Shown here in pieces: positions 1 to 8,501 of a DNA stretch of 64,000 bases. The notes below the pieces were generated by a model. That model made no database searches. It had not been told where the DNA came from and saw only the letters and a program-made list of their open reading frames with translations. The stretch spans positions 1-64,000 of the forward strand of contig NZ_JAFCME010000022.1 of the NCBI RefSeq assembly GCF_018130065.1, written 5' to 3'. The translations under genes and the position numbers were made by a program. The stretch is from Bradyrhizobium sp. AUGA SZCCT0158 (lineage in GTDB: Bacteria > Pseudomonadota > Alphaproteobacteria > Rhizobiales > Xanthobacteraceae). The stretch's first letter is position 1; the number at the start of each line of letters is the position of its first letter.

Positions 1-2
1 TC

Positions 3-77
3 ACCATGAAGCACGGCCTCGAATACTTCCACGCCGCCGCCGCAGGATGGAGCCTCAGACATGTGTGCATGCCCTAG
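3..77 (+). CDS. possible C-terminal end of a gene entering from the left edge
   Basis: An open frame enters from the left edge and stops at a TAG at 75-77, directly before the first dispersed repeat. For about 17 codons the third positions are G/C-rich as in true genes here, then the pattern becomes irregular. The 24 visible residues identify no family. The opposite strand also has a frame that starts with an ATG at 60-62 and runs out of the window, so which strand is coding cannot be decided. Confidence 0.25.
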   Translation, partial: TMKHGLEYFHAAAAGWSLRHVCMP

Positions 78-175
78 GGCGAAGGCCGGGACCCATACGC
101 TGCGGCCTTTCGTTGGAGCACTCTGACCAACGCTTAACGATTAGCGCCGGGGCTCCCGGCCTTCGCCGGGACGAC
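78..175. repeat. dispersed palindromic repeat, family A copy 1
   Basis: Two arms, GCGAAGGCCGGGACCC on the left and its near-complement CTCCCGGCCTTCGCCGGGA on the right, enclose about 55 bases. The same arms (GTCGTCCCGGCC...GGGACCCATA) recur near 47.8, 55.8 and 63.2 kb. The right arm lies inside the last codons of the rsm22-like gene. Confidence 0.8.
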
Positions 176-1151
176 CCGTTTGCTCCGCCACCGCATCGCC
201 CCAGCGCCAGCGACGGGCAACGGCGTAATCCGCCTTGGCGCGCCGGGGTGTCCGGCTGAGGACCAGACCGGCCGGGGTGCAAAGCTTGGCCGTGACTTCG
301 ACCTTGGAGATGGCCGGCTGCGACAACACCCGGGCCGGGCGCGCCGCTAACGGCGCGCGCGTCAGCGCCACATAAGCGAACCGTTCGTCCTCGAACGGCA
401 ACTCGGCGCCCTTGACCTGCTTGTGCGCGCGCGAGCGCTGCAGGCGTTGGGTGAAATGGCACCAGTCTGGCGCGGCAAGCGGACACGTCCCGTCGTGCGG
501 GCAGGGCGCCGCGACATGCGCGCCGGCCGCTATCAGGCGCTCGCGCAGCGCGATGATCCGCGCATAGCCGGCCGGTGTGCCGGGCTCGACCACCAGCAGC
601 GTGTCGCGGGTCTTTTCCCACATCAGCACGGCCAGCGTGCTCTGTTCGGCGGCACTGAGTTCGCCGATCACGTAGCTGGCGACGACGAGGTCGGCGGCAT
701 CAGCCTTGATCAGGGCGTTGCGGGCTTCGCCCCGCTCGTAATGGAGTTTGCGCAGGCGAAAACTCTCGCTGACCAGATCGAGCGCCAGCTTGCGCAACGC
801 GTCGTTGGCGTCGAGCAGGGTGAAGCCGCGCAGCGAGGCAAATGCTTCCGCCGCGGCCCAGCTCGCCGTGCCCGGTCCGGCACCGATGTCGAGCAGGGTT
901 TTGGGCGCAAAATCGGGTCGGATTTCACCGAGCGCATTCAGGCTGGCGGTCACCGCGGCATAGGTCGCCGGCATCCGCGCCAGCGCATAGGCCAGTGCAT
1001 CGGTCTCCGACCGGATCGTGCCGGAGCCGCCGCCGTCGCGGTAGTTTTTCGAGATCAACGCCGAGCGCTCGGCCGCGTCATTGCGCGAAAAACCGCGCAG
1101 CTTGGCGTCAAGCGCGGCTTTCAGTTCGGCGGGGAGGTCGGGTGAGGTCAT
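141..1151 (-). CDS. Rsm22-family small-subunit rRNA methyltransferase-like protein
   Basis: A 336-residue protein of the Rsm22/METTL17 family, SAM-dependent methyltransferase-fold proteins associated with small ribosomal subunit assembly. The SAM-binding motif LLDIGAGPGTASWAA lies near residue 90. A cysteine cluster with the pattern CPHDGTCPL...DWCHF follows near residue 220, as is typical of this family, where it is thought to bind metal or an Fe-S cluster. The start is ATG at 1151. It lies downstream of smc on the same strand but is separated from it by a 140-base inverted repeat, so the two may not be one operon. The last roughly 11 residues (GRPGEGREPRR) are encoded by a dispersed repeat arm, so the natural C-terminus has been replaced or extended. 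Exact target nucleotide is unknown. Confidence 0.85.
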   Translation of the reverse strand: MTSPDLPAELKAALDAKLRGFSRNDAAERSALISKNYRDGGGSGTIRSETDALAYALARMPATYAAVTASLNALGEIRPDFAPKTLLDIGAGPGTASWAAAEAFASLRGFTLLDANDALRKLALDLVSESFRLRKLHYERGEARNALIKADAADLVVASYVIGELSAAEQSTLAVLMWEKTRDTLLVVEPGTPAGYARIIALRERLIAAGAHVAAPCPHDGTCPLAAPDWCHFTQRLQRSRAHKQVKGAELPFEDERFAYVALTRAPLAARPARVLSQPAISKVEVTAKLCTPAGLVLSRTPRRAKADYAVARRWRWGDAVAEQTGRPGEGREPRR

Positions 1152-1162
1152 CGTGTGCTCTT

Positions 1163-1303
1163 CCCCTTCTCCCCTTGTGGGAGAAGGTGGCGCGAAGCGC
1201 CGGATGAGGGGTCTCTATCCTCATCTGAACATTTTGCCGTGAGGAGAGAACCCCTCACCCGTCTTCGCTTCGCGAAGCCACCCTCTCCCACAAGGGGAGA
1301 GGG
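1163..1303. repeat. long inverted repeat, family E
   Basis: The left arm begins CCTTCTCCCCTTGTGGGAGA and the right arm is its complement near 1285-1303. Sub-motifs GGTGGCGCGAAGCGCC and GATGAGGGGT are mirrored as CTTCGCGAAGCCACC and ACCCCTCACC. It fills the gap between smc and the rsm22-like gene and could fold into a long hairpin in RNA. Confidence 0.85.
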
Positions 1304-1313
1304 AAGCAAGAGG

Positions 1314-4300
1314 TCACGCCACGTGCTGGTCGAGGATCTTCACCGCGTCGTCGAGGCCGACCGAGACCAGTTGCGAGACGCCGCGTTCGGCCATGGTGAC
1401 GCCGAACAGCCGGTTCATCCGCGCCATCGTGATCGGATTATGCGTGATGATGATGAAGCGGGTTTCGGTCGAGGACGTCATTTCATGCAAGAGGTTGCAG
1501 AACCGCTCGACGTTGTGGTCGTCGAGCGGCGCGTCGACTTCGTCCAGCACGCAGATCGGCGACGGGTTGGTGAGGAACACCGCGAAGATGAGAGCCAGCG
1601 CGGTCAGCGCCTGCTCGCCGCCCGACAGCAGTGAGAGCGTCTGCGGCTTCTTGCCGGGCGGCTTGGCGATGATTTCGAGGCCGGCTTCCAGCGGATCTTC
1701 GCTCTCGATCAGGTGCAAGGCGGCTTCACCGCCACCGAACAATTCGGTGAACAGCCGCTTGAAGTGCTCGTTGACGGTTTCGAACGAGGTCAGCAGCCGC
1801 TCGCGCGCCTCCTTGTTGAGGCTCTGGATGCCCTGGCGCAGCCGCTTGATGGCTTCCACCAGGTCGTCGCGTTCGGTGGTCAATGCCGTGTGCTGGGTCT
1901 CGACTTCACGCAGTTCTTCCTCGGCGCGCAGATTGACCGCGCCGAGCCGCTCGCGGTCGCGGCGCAGCTTTTCGAGGTTTTCCTCGATCTCGGCGAGCGG
2001 CGGCAATTCCGCGCCCGGCTCGATCTCGGCGAGACCAGCCACGGCGTGCGGCTCGACTTCGAGCATGTCGTGGATTTCGCGCTCGATGTCGGAGAGACGG
2101 CGCCTGGTGCCGTCCATGCGTTCCTCGGCGCGGGCGCACGCCTCGCGGGCGCTGGAGAGCGCTTCCAGCGAAGCCTTTGCCTCGCGGTCGGTCTCCGCCA
2201 TCACGCTCTCGGCGGCGGCCAGCGCATCCGCGGCGACGCGGCGCGCGCTTTCGGCGGACTCGATCTCGCTGATCAGCGCGCGGCGCTTCTGGGCGAACAG
2301 CGCCGGAGCGTCTTCGAGCTCGGCACGCTCTGCGGTCACTTCGGTGACGCGGGCTTCGATGGTCGAGACTTGCGAGGCCGCGCTTTGCTTGCGGTTCTGC
2401 CATTCGGTGCGCTCGGCGAGGATCGCCTGCACACGGCGGTCGGCCAGTTCAGCCTCGCGCGCCAGCGCCTGCGCTTCGGCACGCACTTGGGCTGCGAAGC
2501 GGCGATGGCCCTCGATGTCGGTGCGAACCGTGGAGAGCCTGGTTTCGGTCTCGAGGCTCGGCGGCAGCTCGGCCAGCGCCGCATTGGCGTTCTCGTGCGC
2601 GGCGTCAGCCTCGGCGCGGTCGGCGGCGAGGCGAGTATGGGCTTCCGTCAGCGTCGCTTTGCGTGCGGCGTGGCGGTTGATTTCGCGCTCGGTTGCGGCA
2701 TGGCATTCGCGCGCGGCATCGGCCTCGCGCTGCGCGGCACGCCAGGCGTCACGGGCGGCAGACTCGGCGCCCGATGCCGCCTTCAATTCGCTCTCGGCGT
2801 CTTCCAGCGCCTGCCGCTTGGCGGCAGCATCTGCGCGGGCCTGCTCCAGTTCGTTCTCGATATCGACCAGGCGGGCGCGTTCGGCGAGACGCCGTGCGGC
2901 GCCGGTCGGGGCGTGGGCGGCGGCAACAAAGCCGTCCCAGCGCCAGACGTCGCCTTCCAGCGACACCAGCCGCTGGCCGGTCTTGAGTTGAGACACCAGT
3001 TCCGCGCCACGCTCCTTGGCAACGACGCCGATCTGCGCCAGACGCCGCGCCAGTTCGGTCGGGGCTTCGACATGGGCGGCAAGCGCTTCGACGCCCGCGG
3101 GCAACGCCGGATCGTCGAAGGTTGCGCCCGCATTGGTCCAGCGCATCGGCGCGGAGGGATCGATCGGCGCATCGAGGTCGTCGCCGAGCACGGCGCCGAT
3201 CGCCTTCTCGTAGCCCTTGGTGACGGTGACGCCATCGATGATCGGCGGCCACAAATTCTTGGTCTCGCCATTGACCAGCTTCGAGATCGTGCGCGCTTCG
3301 GTCTCCAGCCGTTGCACGCGCTTGTCGGCTTCCGCCAGCGGCGAACGGGACGCTTCCAGCCGTGCGCGCGCCGCGACATGGCCGGCCTCGTTGGCCTGCG
3401 CCGCGGCTTCGGAAGCGGCCAGCGTTTCCTGCGCGGTCTCCATCGCGCCGGCAAGCGCGTCGAGGTCGCCGAGATTGCCGGTTTCCTGCGCGAGCTTTTG
3501 CTCCTCGCTCTGGACGTTGGCGATTTCCTGGTCGAGCCGGGCGAGGCGGTCGCGATGGGTGCGCACGCCAGCCTCGAGCTGGTTGCGCTTGGCGGTGAGA
3601 TCGGCCAGCACCGTCGTCAGTTCCGAGAACATGCGCTCGGCGGCGGCGAGCGTCGCTTCCGCTTCGGAGACGCGTTCATCGACGCCGCTGCGCTTCTCGA
3701 CGCGCGACTTGATCTCTTCCTTGATTTCGGAATCTTCGGTGTCGAGCCGCTGCAATGCGACTTCGGCGTCCGAGGTCTGCTGCTGTTCGCGCGCGATGTC
3801 GGCGGTGAACTGGGTCAGGCGCCGGTCGAGTTCGGCGACACGCTCTTTCGCGCGCTCTTCCTCGCGGTCGAGCAGCTCGCGCGCATTGGTGAGGCGTTGC
3901 AGTCCGGCCGCGGCGCGGGCTTCGCCGTCGCGCAGCGCCGGCAGTTCGGAGGCGCGGATCGCCTGGATACGGGCCGCTTCGGCCTGTTCACGGGTCCGTT
4001 CAGCCATCTCGCGCACGTTGAGGTCATGGGTACGGGCCGCTTCCGCCACGTCGGTATTGGCTTCGAGCCAGCGCAGATGGAACAGCGTGGCCTCGGCCTT
4101 GCGCACCTTGGCGGCGACTTCGCGGAACCGGATCGCCTGCCGCGCCTGCTTCTTCAAGCCGTCGACCTGGCCGGAGAGCTGGCCGATCACGTCCTCGACG
4201 CGGGTGAGGTTGGTCTCGGCGGCTCGCAGCCGCAATTCGGCTTCATGGCGGCGGGCGTGCAGCCCGGCGACGCCGGCGGCATCTTCCAGCACGCGGCGGC

Positions 4301-4778
4301 GCTGTTCGGGCTTGGCCTGGATGATTTCGCCGATCTTGCCCTGGTGGACCAGCGCCGGCGAACGCGCGCCGGTGGCGGCATCCGCAAACAGGATCTGCAC
4401 GTCGCGGGCGCGGACGTCGCGGCCGTTGATGCGATAGACCGAGCCCGCTTCGCGTTCGATGCGTCGGGAAATTTCCAGAATCTCGCGGTCGTTCATTGCC
4501 GCCGGCGCCGAACGATCGGCATTGTCGATCGTCATCACCACTTCGGCGTGGTTGCGCGCCGGACGGTTGCCGGAACCGGCGAAGATCACCGCATCCATAT
4601 CGGCGGCGCGCAGCGATTTGTGCGAGGTCTCGCCCATCGCCCAGCGCAGTGCCTCGACCAGATTGGATTTGCCGCAGCCGTTCGGCCCGACCACACCGGT
4701 GAGACCCGGCTCGATCATGAAGTCGGTGGGTTCAACGAACGACTTGAAACCATGAAGACGGAGGCGCGTGAGTTTCAT
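1314..4778 (-). CDS. smc: chromosome segregation protein SMC
   Basis: The structural maintenance of chromosomes ATPase, 1154 residues, which with ScpA/ScpB compacts and segregates the nucleoid. The Walker A motif GPNGCGKSNLVEALRW is at about residues 31-46. Two long coiled-coil arms rich in Ala, Glu and Arg flank a hinge around residues 500-620. The C-terminal half carries the signature LSGGEQALTALALIF and the Walker B motif VLDEVDAPLDDHN. The length fits the family (about 1150-1190). ATG at 4778 is preferred over the GTG two codons upstream because family members begin MKxTRLRLxGFKSF. A very long open frame on the opposite strand is a by-product of high GC. No Scp gene is adjacent. Confidence 0.97.
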   Translation of the reverse strand: MKLTRLRLHGFKSFVEPTDFMIEPGLTGVVGPNGCGKSNLVEALRWAMGETSHKSLRAADMDAVIFAGSGNRPARNHAEVVMTIDNADRSAPAAMNDREILEISRRIEREAGSVYRINGRDVRARDVQILFADAATGARSPALVHQGKIGEIIQAKPEQRRRVLEDAAGVAGLHARRHEAELRLRAAETNLTRVEDVIGQLSGQVDGLKKQARQAIRFREVAAKVRKAEATLFHLRWLEANTDVAEAARTHDLNVREMAERTREQAEAARIQAIRASELPALRDGEARAAAGLQRLTNARELLDREEERAKERVAELDRRLTQFTADIAREQQQTSDAEVALQRLDTEDSEIKEEIKSRVEKRSGVDERVSEAEATLAAAERMFSELTTVLADLTAKRNQLEAGVRTHRDRLARLDQEIANVQSEEQKLAQETGNLGDLDALAGAMETAQETLAASEAAAQANEAGHVAARARLEASRSPLAEADKRVQRLETEARTISKLVNGETKNLWPPIIDGVTVTKGYEKAIGAVLGDDLDAPIDPSAPMRWTNAGATFDDPALPAGVEALAAHVEAPTELARRLAQIGVVAKERGAELVSQLKTGQRLVSLEGDVWRWDGFVAAAHAPTGAARRLAERARLVDIENELEQARADAAAKRQALEDAESELKAASGAESAARDAWRAAQREADAARECHAATEREINRHAARKATLTEAHTRLAADRAEADAAHENANAALAELPPSLETETRLSTVRTDIEGHRRFAAQVRAEAQALAREAELADRRVQAILAERTEWQNRKQSAASQVSTIEARVTEVTAERAELEDAPALFAQKRRALISEIESAESARRVAADALAAAESVMAETDREAKASLEALSSAREACARAEERMDGTRRRLSDIEREIHDMLEVEPHAVAGLAEIEPGAELPPLAEIEENLEKLRRDRERLGAVNLRAEEELREVETQHTALTTERDDLVEAIKRLRQGIQSLNKEARERLLTSFETVNEHFKRLFTELFGGGEAALHLIESEDPLEAGLEIIAKPPGKKPQTLSLLSGGEQALTALALIFAVFLTNPSPICVLDEVDAPLDDHNVERFCNLLHEMTSSTETRFIIITHNPITMARMNRLFGVTMAERGVSQLVSVGLDDAVKILDQHVA

Positions 4779-5042
4779 GAACACGATTCTCTGTTGGCCG
4801 GGCGCGAATCTCCCTGCCGTGACAATACCATAGAAGGCAATGTCGGTGTGTGGACGAGTCGCGCGTTGCGGCTCTTATGGCCTGCGACAATGGCGAGGCC
4901 GGGGCCGAAGGGCAACGGGACGGAGGGCTTTTCCCAAGCCTTTTGTCGAGGTTTTTGCAGGGCTTACGGGCCCGTACGAATCCGGTGGACGAATCAGGTT
5001 TTCAACAGGGATTTGATGTTCCTGGCGCGCTCTGCGCGCCGG

Positions 5043-5699
5043 TCAGCTCTTCAGCATCGCGTTGATGCGCTTGCTGAACTCTTCGAAGCTCTGCTCGCCC
5101 TTGATCATCTCGCCATTGATGAAGAAGGTCGGTGTCGACTGCACCTTCAGCACTTCGGCGGCGTATTTCTGGTCGGCGGCGATCTTGTCGAGCAGCTTCT
5201 GGTCCTTGAGGCAGTCTTCCACCGCCGCTTGCGTGAGGCCGGCCTGCCTGCCGATCCGGATCAGCGTCTCGGTGGTGTTCTTCAACACCCAGTCGTTCTG
5301 CTGCTTGAACAGCAGGTCGACGACCGCGAAATATTTCGGCGCGTCGTCCTTGGCGATGCAGCGCGCCAGCATCGATCCGGCGGCGGCCTTGATGTCGAGC
5401 GGGAATTCGCGGAACACGAAACGGATCTTGCCGCTGTCGATGAATTCCGACTTGATCTTGGGGAAGACGTTTTCGGTGAACGCTGCGCAATGCGAGCAGC
5501 TCATCGAGGCGTATTCGGTAATGGTGACCGAGGCATTCGCCGGGCCGAGCGCCATGTCCGGCAGCGACTGCGGCTTGGCGACGTCGGCAGCACCCTGTGC
5601 CAGCGCGTCATTGATCAGCCGCAGCGGCGAGAAGCCGGCGAGGGCGGCAAGCCCGGTCAGCGAAAGGGCGGCGGTGAAGGCGCGGCGCGTGATGATCAA
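5043..5699 (-). CDS. DsbA-family thiol:disulfide oxidoreductase, exported
   Basis: A 218-residue thioredoxin-fold protein of the DsbA/DsbG group, expected to introduce or shuffle disulfides in the periplasm. The N-terminus has an RR motif (ITRRAFTAALSLTGLAAL) followed by a hydrophobic stretch and ALAQ, which looks like a Tat or Sec signal peptide. The active site is CSHC near residue 70 and the cis-proline loop is STPTFF near residue 190. The start is a TTG at 5699, preceded by GGGAG at a suitable distance; no in-frame ATG gives a complete signal peptide. It follows the DUF721 gene on the same strand with about 115 bases between, an arrangement common in rhizobia (DUF721 then DsbA then smc). 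Confidence 0.9.
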   Translation of the reverse strand: MIITRRAFTAALSLTGLAALAGFSPLRLINDALAQGAADVAKPQSLPDMALGPANASVTITEYASMSCSHCAAFTENVFPKIKSEFIDSGKIRFVFREFPLDIKAAAGSMLARCIAKDDAPKYFAVVDLLFKQQNDWVLKNTTETLIRIGRQAGLTQAAVEDCLKDQKLLDKIAADQKYAAEVLKVQSTPTFFINGEMIKGEQSFEEFSKRINAMLKS

Positions 5700-5816
5700 G
5701 GTCAGCTCCCGATTGGCGCGTTCACGCCCGAAGAAGTAGGAAAAACGTGCCTTCGCGTAGCTTGAAACGATAATTGTGGCAATGGCAGGTTGCCGCGGGG
5801 CGGGCGCGCGGCAGGC

Positions 5817-6296
5817 TCAATTTCGCTTGATCGAGGCACCGAGCCGCGCCAGCGCGTCGCGCAATTCGTCGTCCTCCACCGAGGAAAGGGTTTTGGCGAT
5901 CTCGGCGACCGCCTTCGGGTCCGGCGCGCGGGACGGTTTTGGCCGGTCCCGGCGCGACAGCGGCGCCTGTCGCAGCGCCAGCCGTCCGACCGCGCTCCAG
6001 CCGAAGAAGCGGTTGACCCGTTCCAGGATGACATCCGAGGAATGCTGGATTTCCAGCGCCATCGGGCCCTCGACCCGCAGCACCAGGGTGGCCGGTTCCT
6101 GCGGCTGGCCCTCGACCGGCCGCGGCCATTGCATCTTCAGGGGCTCGGAATGGGCCGCGATCTCGCGGCCTGCGATCTCGGCCCAGCGCGTCACCAGTTC
6201 GCGCGCGGCGAACCCCTGCTTGGCATAGGCGTCGGAAAACACATCGCCGAGCAGGACGGAAAGCGGTTTTGCGGAGATCGGGCCGGGTTTTGCCAT
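5817..6296 (-). CDS. DUF721 (DciA-like) domain protein
   Basis: A 159-residue protein with a DUF721 domain in its N-terminal two-thirds (KPLSVLLGDVFSDAYAKQGF...LVTRWAEIAGREIAAHSEP). Members related to DciA are linked to loading or regulation of the replicative helicase, but the alphaproteobacterial branch is little characterised, so that role is inference. The C-terminal part is Arg/Pro-rich. ATG at 6296 sits inside a 23-base sequence (6289-6311) that recurs upstream of and over the start of the next gene, higA. It is probably co-transcribed with higA upstream and the DsbA-like gene downstream. Confidence 0.8.
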   Translation of the reverse strand: MAKPGPISAKPLSVLLGDVFSDAYAKQGFAARELVTRWAEIAGREIAAHSEPLKMQWPRPVEGQPQEPATLVLRVEGPMALEIQHSSDVILERVNRFFGWSAVGRLALRQAPLSRRDRPKPSRAPDPKAVAEIAKTLSSVEDDELRDALARLGASIKRN

Positions 6297-6311
6297 GGGG
6301 GCTTATAGCAC
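6289..6311. repeat. 23-bp direct repeat, copy 1 (start of DUF721)
   Basis: This sequence matches 6617-6639 in the same orientation at 22 of 23 positions; the only difference is A versus T in the run after GGGGGCTT. It includes the DUF721 start codon. Together the two copies bracket the higA gene. Confidence 0.85.
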
Positions 6312-6336
6312 CACTAGCGGGCGGTGGCAGTCGGTA

Positions 6337-6624
6337 TCATGCCGCGCGCGGGCGGATCGCCTTGAGGTCACGGTCGATCTCCCGCCGCCGGTGCATCAGG
6401 TCGTAGTCCATCTGCAGCCCGAGAAAGAATCCTTCCGATAGGCCAAAATAGCGCGCGAGCCTGAGATCGGTGTCAGCGGTGATGTCGCGCTTGCCCAACA
6501 CGATCTCGTTGATGCGGCGAGGGGCGACGTGGACGGCGCGCGCCAAGCCGTTCTGGCTCAAACCCATCGGCTTGAGGAACTCTTCGAGTAAAATTTCGCC
6601 GGGGTGCGGATTGCGCTTTGCCAT
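6337..6624 (-). CDS. higA: HigA-family antitoxin, orphan
   Basis: A 95-residue helix-turn-helix protein of the HigA group, beginning MAKRNPHPGEILLEEFL, the standard N-terminus of the family. The HTH follows (LSQNGLARAVHVAPRRINEI, then GKRDITADTDLRLARYFGLS). In complete modules a HigB RNase toxin is encoded directly upstream; here the upstream 200 bases hold only a dispersed repeat, so no toxin partner is present. The start is ATG at 6624, not the TTG-type start five codons upstream, because the motif begins at MAKRN and the ATG lies in a direct-repeat copy matching the DUF721 start. It may act as a regulator of its own transcript, which probably runs on into DUF721. Confidence 0.88.
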   Translation of the reverse strand: MAKRNPHPGEILLEEFLKPMGLSQNGLARAVHVAPRRINEIVLGKRDITADTDLRLARYFGLSEGFFLGLQMDYDLMHRRREIDRDLKAIRPRAA

Positions 6625-6639
6625 GGGGGCTTTTAGCAC
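6617..6639. repeat. 23-bp direct repeat, copy 2 (start of higA)
   Basis: Second copy of the sequence at 6289-6311, same orientation, one mismatch. It contains the higA start codon and the bases upstream of it. Confidence 0.85.
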
Positions 6640-6668
6640 GGCGCGGCTCTCGGCAGGAACCGCTACAC

Positions 6669-6810
6669 CGTCATGGCCGGGTATAGCCGTCTGAAGGACG
6701 GCGTCGCTTCCGCTCGCCTATGCCCGGCCATCCACGTCTTGGACCATCAAGAAGGTCTTGGACCATCAAGAAGAAAGACGTGGATGCCCGCGACAAGCGC
6801 GGGCATGACG
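6669..6810. repeat. dispersed inverted repeat, family F copy 1, with internal tandem duplication
   Basis: Outer arms CGTCATGGCCGGG and CGCGGGCATGACG enclose CCGGCCATCCACGTCTT and its complement AAGACGTGGATGCCCG. The loop region has two perfect adjacent 19-base copies (6736-6754 and 6755-6773) of a unit beginning GTCTTGGACC. The same family recurs at 37.7 kb. This element fills the gap between higA and mutY. Confidence 0.85.
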
Positions 6811-6845
6811 TGGAGAGATTGGTGTCCAGCCATTAGAGTGTTCGC

Positions 6846-7946
6846 ATGAATTCAATTGCAGCAGCCAAGATCAAACCACGCGATGCGCCCAAGGCAACTC
6901 CGGGCTGCCCCGCGCTGCTGCTTGATTGGTACGACCGCCATCGCCGCGTGCTGCCGTGGCGGCCGCTGGCGGGGGAGCGCGCGGATCCCTACCGGGTCTG
7001 GCTCTCCGAGATCATGCTGCAGCAGACCGGCGTCAAAACGGTCGGGCCGTATTTCCTGAAGTTCGTGACGCGCTGGCCCGATGTGACGGCGCTTGGCCAA
7101 GCCTCGCTCGACGACGTGCTGCGGATGTGGGCCGGGCTCGGCTACTATTCACGGGCGCGCAATCTGCACGCCTGCGCGGTCGCGGTGCTGCGCGATCATG
7201 GCGGGGTGTTTCCGGATACCGAGGAGGGCCTGCGCGCACTGCCGGGGATCGGGCCGTACACGGCGGCGGCGATCTCGGCGATTGCGTTCGACATCAGAAC
7301 CATGCCGGTCGACGGCAATATCGAGCGCGTGGTGTCGCGGCTGTTTGCGGTCGAGGAACCGCTGCCGCAGGCCAAACCGTTGATCCGGCAGCTCGCGGCA
7401 ACGTTGCTGGGTCCATCTCGCGCCGGGGACAGCGCGCAGGCTCTGATGGACCTCGGCTCCTCGATCTGCACAGCGAAGAAGCCGACTTGCGTGCTGTGTC
7501 CGCTGAATGATGATTGCCTCGCACTCACGCGCGGCGACCAGGAAACCTTTCCACGCAAGGCGCCGAAGAAATCCGGCACGCTGCGCCGGGGCGCGGCCTT
7601 CGTCGTCACGCGCAGCGATGAACTGCTGGTCCGCACGCGCGCGGAAAAGGGCCTGCTCGGCGGCATGACCGAAGTGCCGGGCTCGGACTGGCTCGCCGGC
7701 CAGGACGACAAGGCGGCCCTGGCGCAGGCGCCCGCGCTCAAGGGCATCGCCAAATGGCATCGCAAGGCGGGCGTGGTGACGCACGTCTTCACGCATTTTC
7801 CGCTGGAGCTCGTGATCTACACGGCGAAGGTGGCCGCACGGACGCGTGCGCCCGAGGGCATGCGCTGGGTGCCGATCGCGACGCTCGCCGGCGAAGCGTT
7901 GCCCAATGTGATGCGCAAGGCGATCGCGCACGGGCTGGATCTCTAA
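6846..7946 (+). CDS. mutY: A/G-specific adenine DNA glycosylase
   Basis: MutY removes adenine mispaired with 8-oxoguanine or guanine and starts base excision repair. The 366-residue protein has the catalytic-domain start WYDRHRRVLPWRP, the helix-hairpin-helix LPGIGPYTAAAISAIAF near residue 135, the conserved VDGNIERVVSRLF with the catalytic aspartate, and the Fe-S cluster cysteines in the pattern C-X6-C-X2-C-X5-C (CTAKKPTCVLCPLNDDC). The C-terminal third is the NUDIX-like domain that recognises 8-oxoG (VVTRSDELLVRTRAEKGLLGG). ATG at 6846 gives a normal length. It is transcribed away from higA and DUF721. Confidence 0.97.
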   Translation: MNSIAAAKIKPRDAPKATPGCPALLLDWYDRHRRVLPWRPLAGERADPYRVWLSEIMLQQTGVKTVGPYFLKFVTRWPDVTALGQASLDDVLRMWAGLGYYSRARNLHACAVAVLRDHGGVFPDTEEGLRALPGIGPYTAAAISAIAFDIRTMPVDGNIERVVSRLFAVEEPLPQAKPLIRQLAATLLGPSRAGDSAQALMDLGSSICTAKKPTCVLCPLNDDCLALTRGDQETFPRKAPKKSGTLRRGAAFVVTRSDELLVRTRAEKGLLGGMTEVPGSDWLAGQDDKAALAQAPALKGIAKWHRKAGVVTHVFTHFPLELVIYTAKVAARTRAPEGMRWVPIATLAGEALPNVMRKAIAHGLDL

Positions 7947-7965
7947 GGCAAGGTGTTATCTTTAT

Positions 7966-8016
7966 TTGACGCGTTTCCTTCACGCGAACCGGGTACCCAC
8001 TTCGCTCGAAAACGCT
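7966..8016. repeat. dispersed repeat, family B copy 1
   Basis: Reads TTGACGCGTTTCCTTCACGC, then GAACCGGGTACCCACTTCGC and TCGAAAACGCT. It is the reverse complement of the copies at 35.4, 51.6 and 61.3 kb. The ends GACGCGTTT and AAACGC are near-complementary. It lies between mutY and the thioesterase gene. Confidence 0.85.
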
Positions 8017-8078
8017 ATGGCTGCTGACACCATGCTGTCAGCAGGCCTCCGCTACAACGCGGCGATCAGGAGGTTCCC

Positions 8079-8501
8079 ATGATCGCAACCGCGCTCGACC
8101 ATCTCACGCCCCCGCCATCCTCAAAGTTGCTCGGCTGGCACCTGCTCGATGCACGCCCCGAGAAAGGCTGGGTCCGGATCGGCTTCGACGGCCGCAAGGA
8201 TTTCTGCAACCCGGCCGGCTTCGTGCAGGGCGGCATTCTCTCGGCGATGCTTGACGACACCATGGGGCCGGCGGTGTTCGCGATGACCGACGGAAAACTT
8301 TACACCGCAACCATCACCATGACCGTGAATTTTCTAACCCCGGCCAAGCCGGGCAAGATTGTTGGTGAAGCGACCGTGACGCAGCTTGGCAAGACCATCG
8401 CGTTCGTCGAGGGCAGGCTGATGTCCGAAGACGGCACCGTCTTGGCAACGGCCACCACCAGCGCGCGGCTGGTCGAGACGGCGAAACTATCAGGTCGTTA
8501 G
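8079..8501 (+). CDS. PaaI-family hotdog-fold thioesterase
   Basis: A 140-residue single hotdog-domain protein of the PaaI/YbgC type, which hydrolyses acyl-CoA or aryl-CoA thioesters. The family core is visible as CNPAGFVQGGILSAMLDDTMGPAVF near residues 48-72, where the Gly-Gly and Asp/Glu face the active site, followed by MTVNFLTPAKPGKIVGEATV. A strong ribosome site AGGAGG precedes ATG 8079. Its 3' end overlaps the convergent monooxygenase gene by 4 bases. The substrate cannot be told from sequence; its neighbours suggest degradation of an aromatic or acyl compound, which is inference. Confidence 0.85.
   Translation: MIATALDHLTPPPSSKLLGWHLLDARPEKGWVRIGFDGRKDFCNPAGFVQGGILSAMLDDTMGPAVFAMTDGKLYTATITMTVNFLTPAKPGKIVGEATVTQLGKTIAFVEGRLMSEDGTVLATATTSARLVETAKLSGR

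Noticed and set aside
1713..5765. Open frame of 1350 codons on the plus strand opposite smc
   Set aside because: It is the mirror of a GC-rich gene: smc carries all family motifs, while this frame has Gly/Arg/Gln-rich, featureless text and crosses the dsbA-like gene.
6640..6845. higB toxin gene or remnant upstream of higA
   Set aside because: The region is a family F repeat with no RelE-like coding text on either strand.
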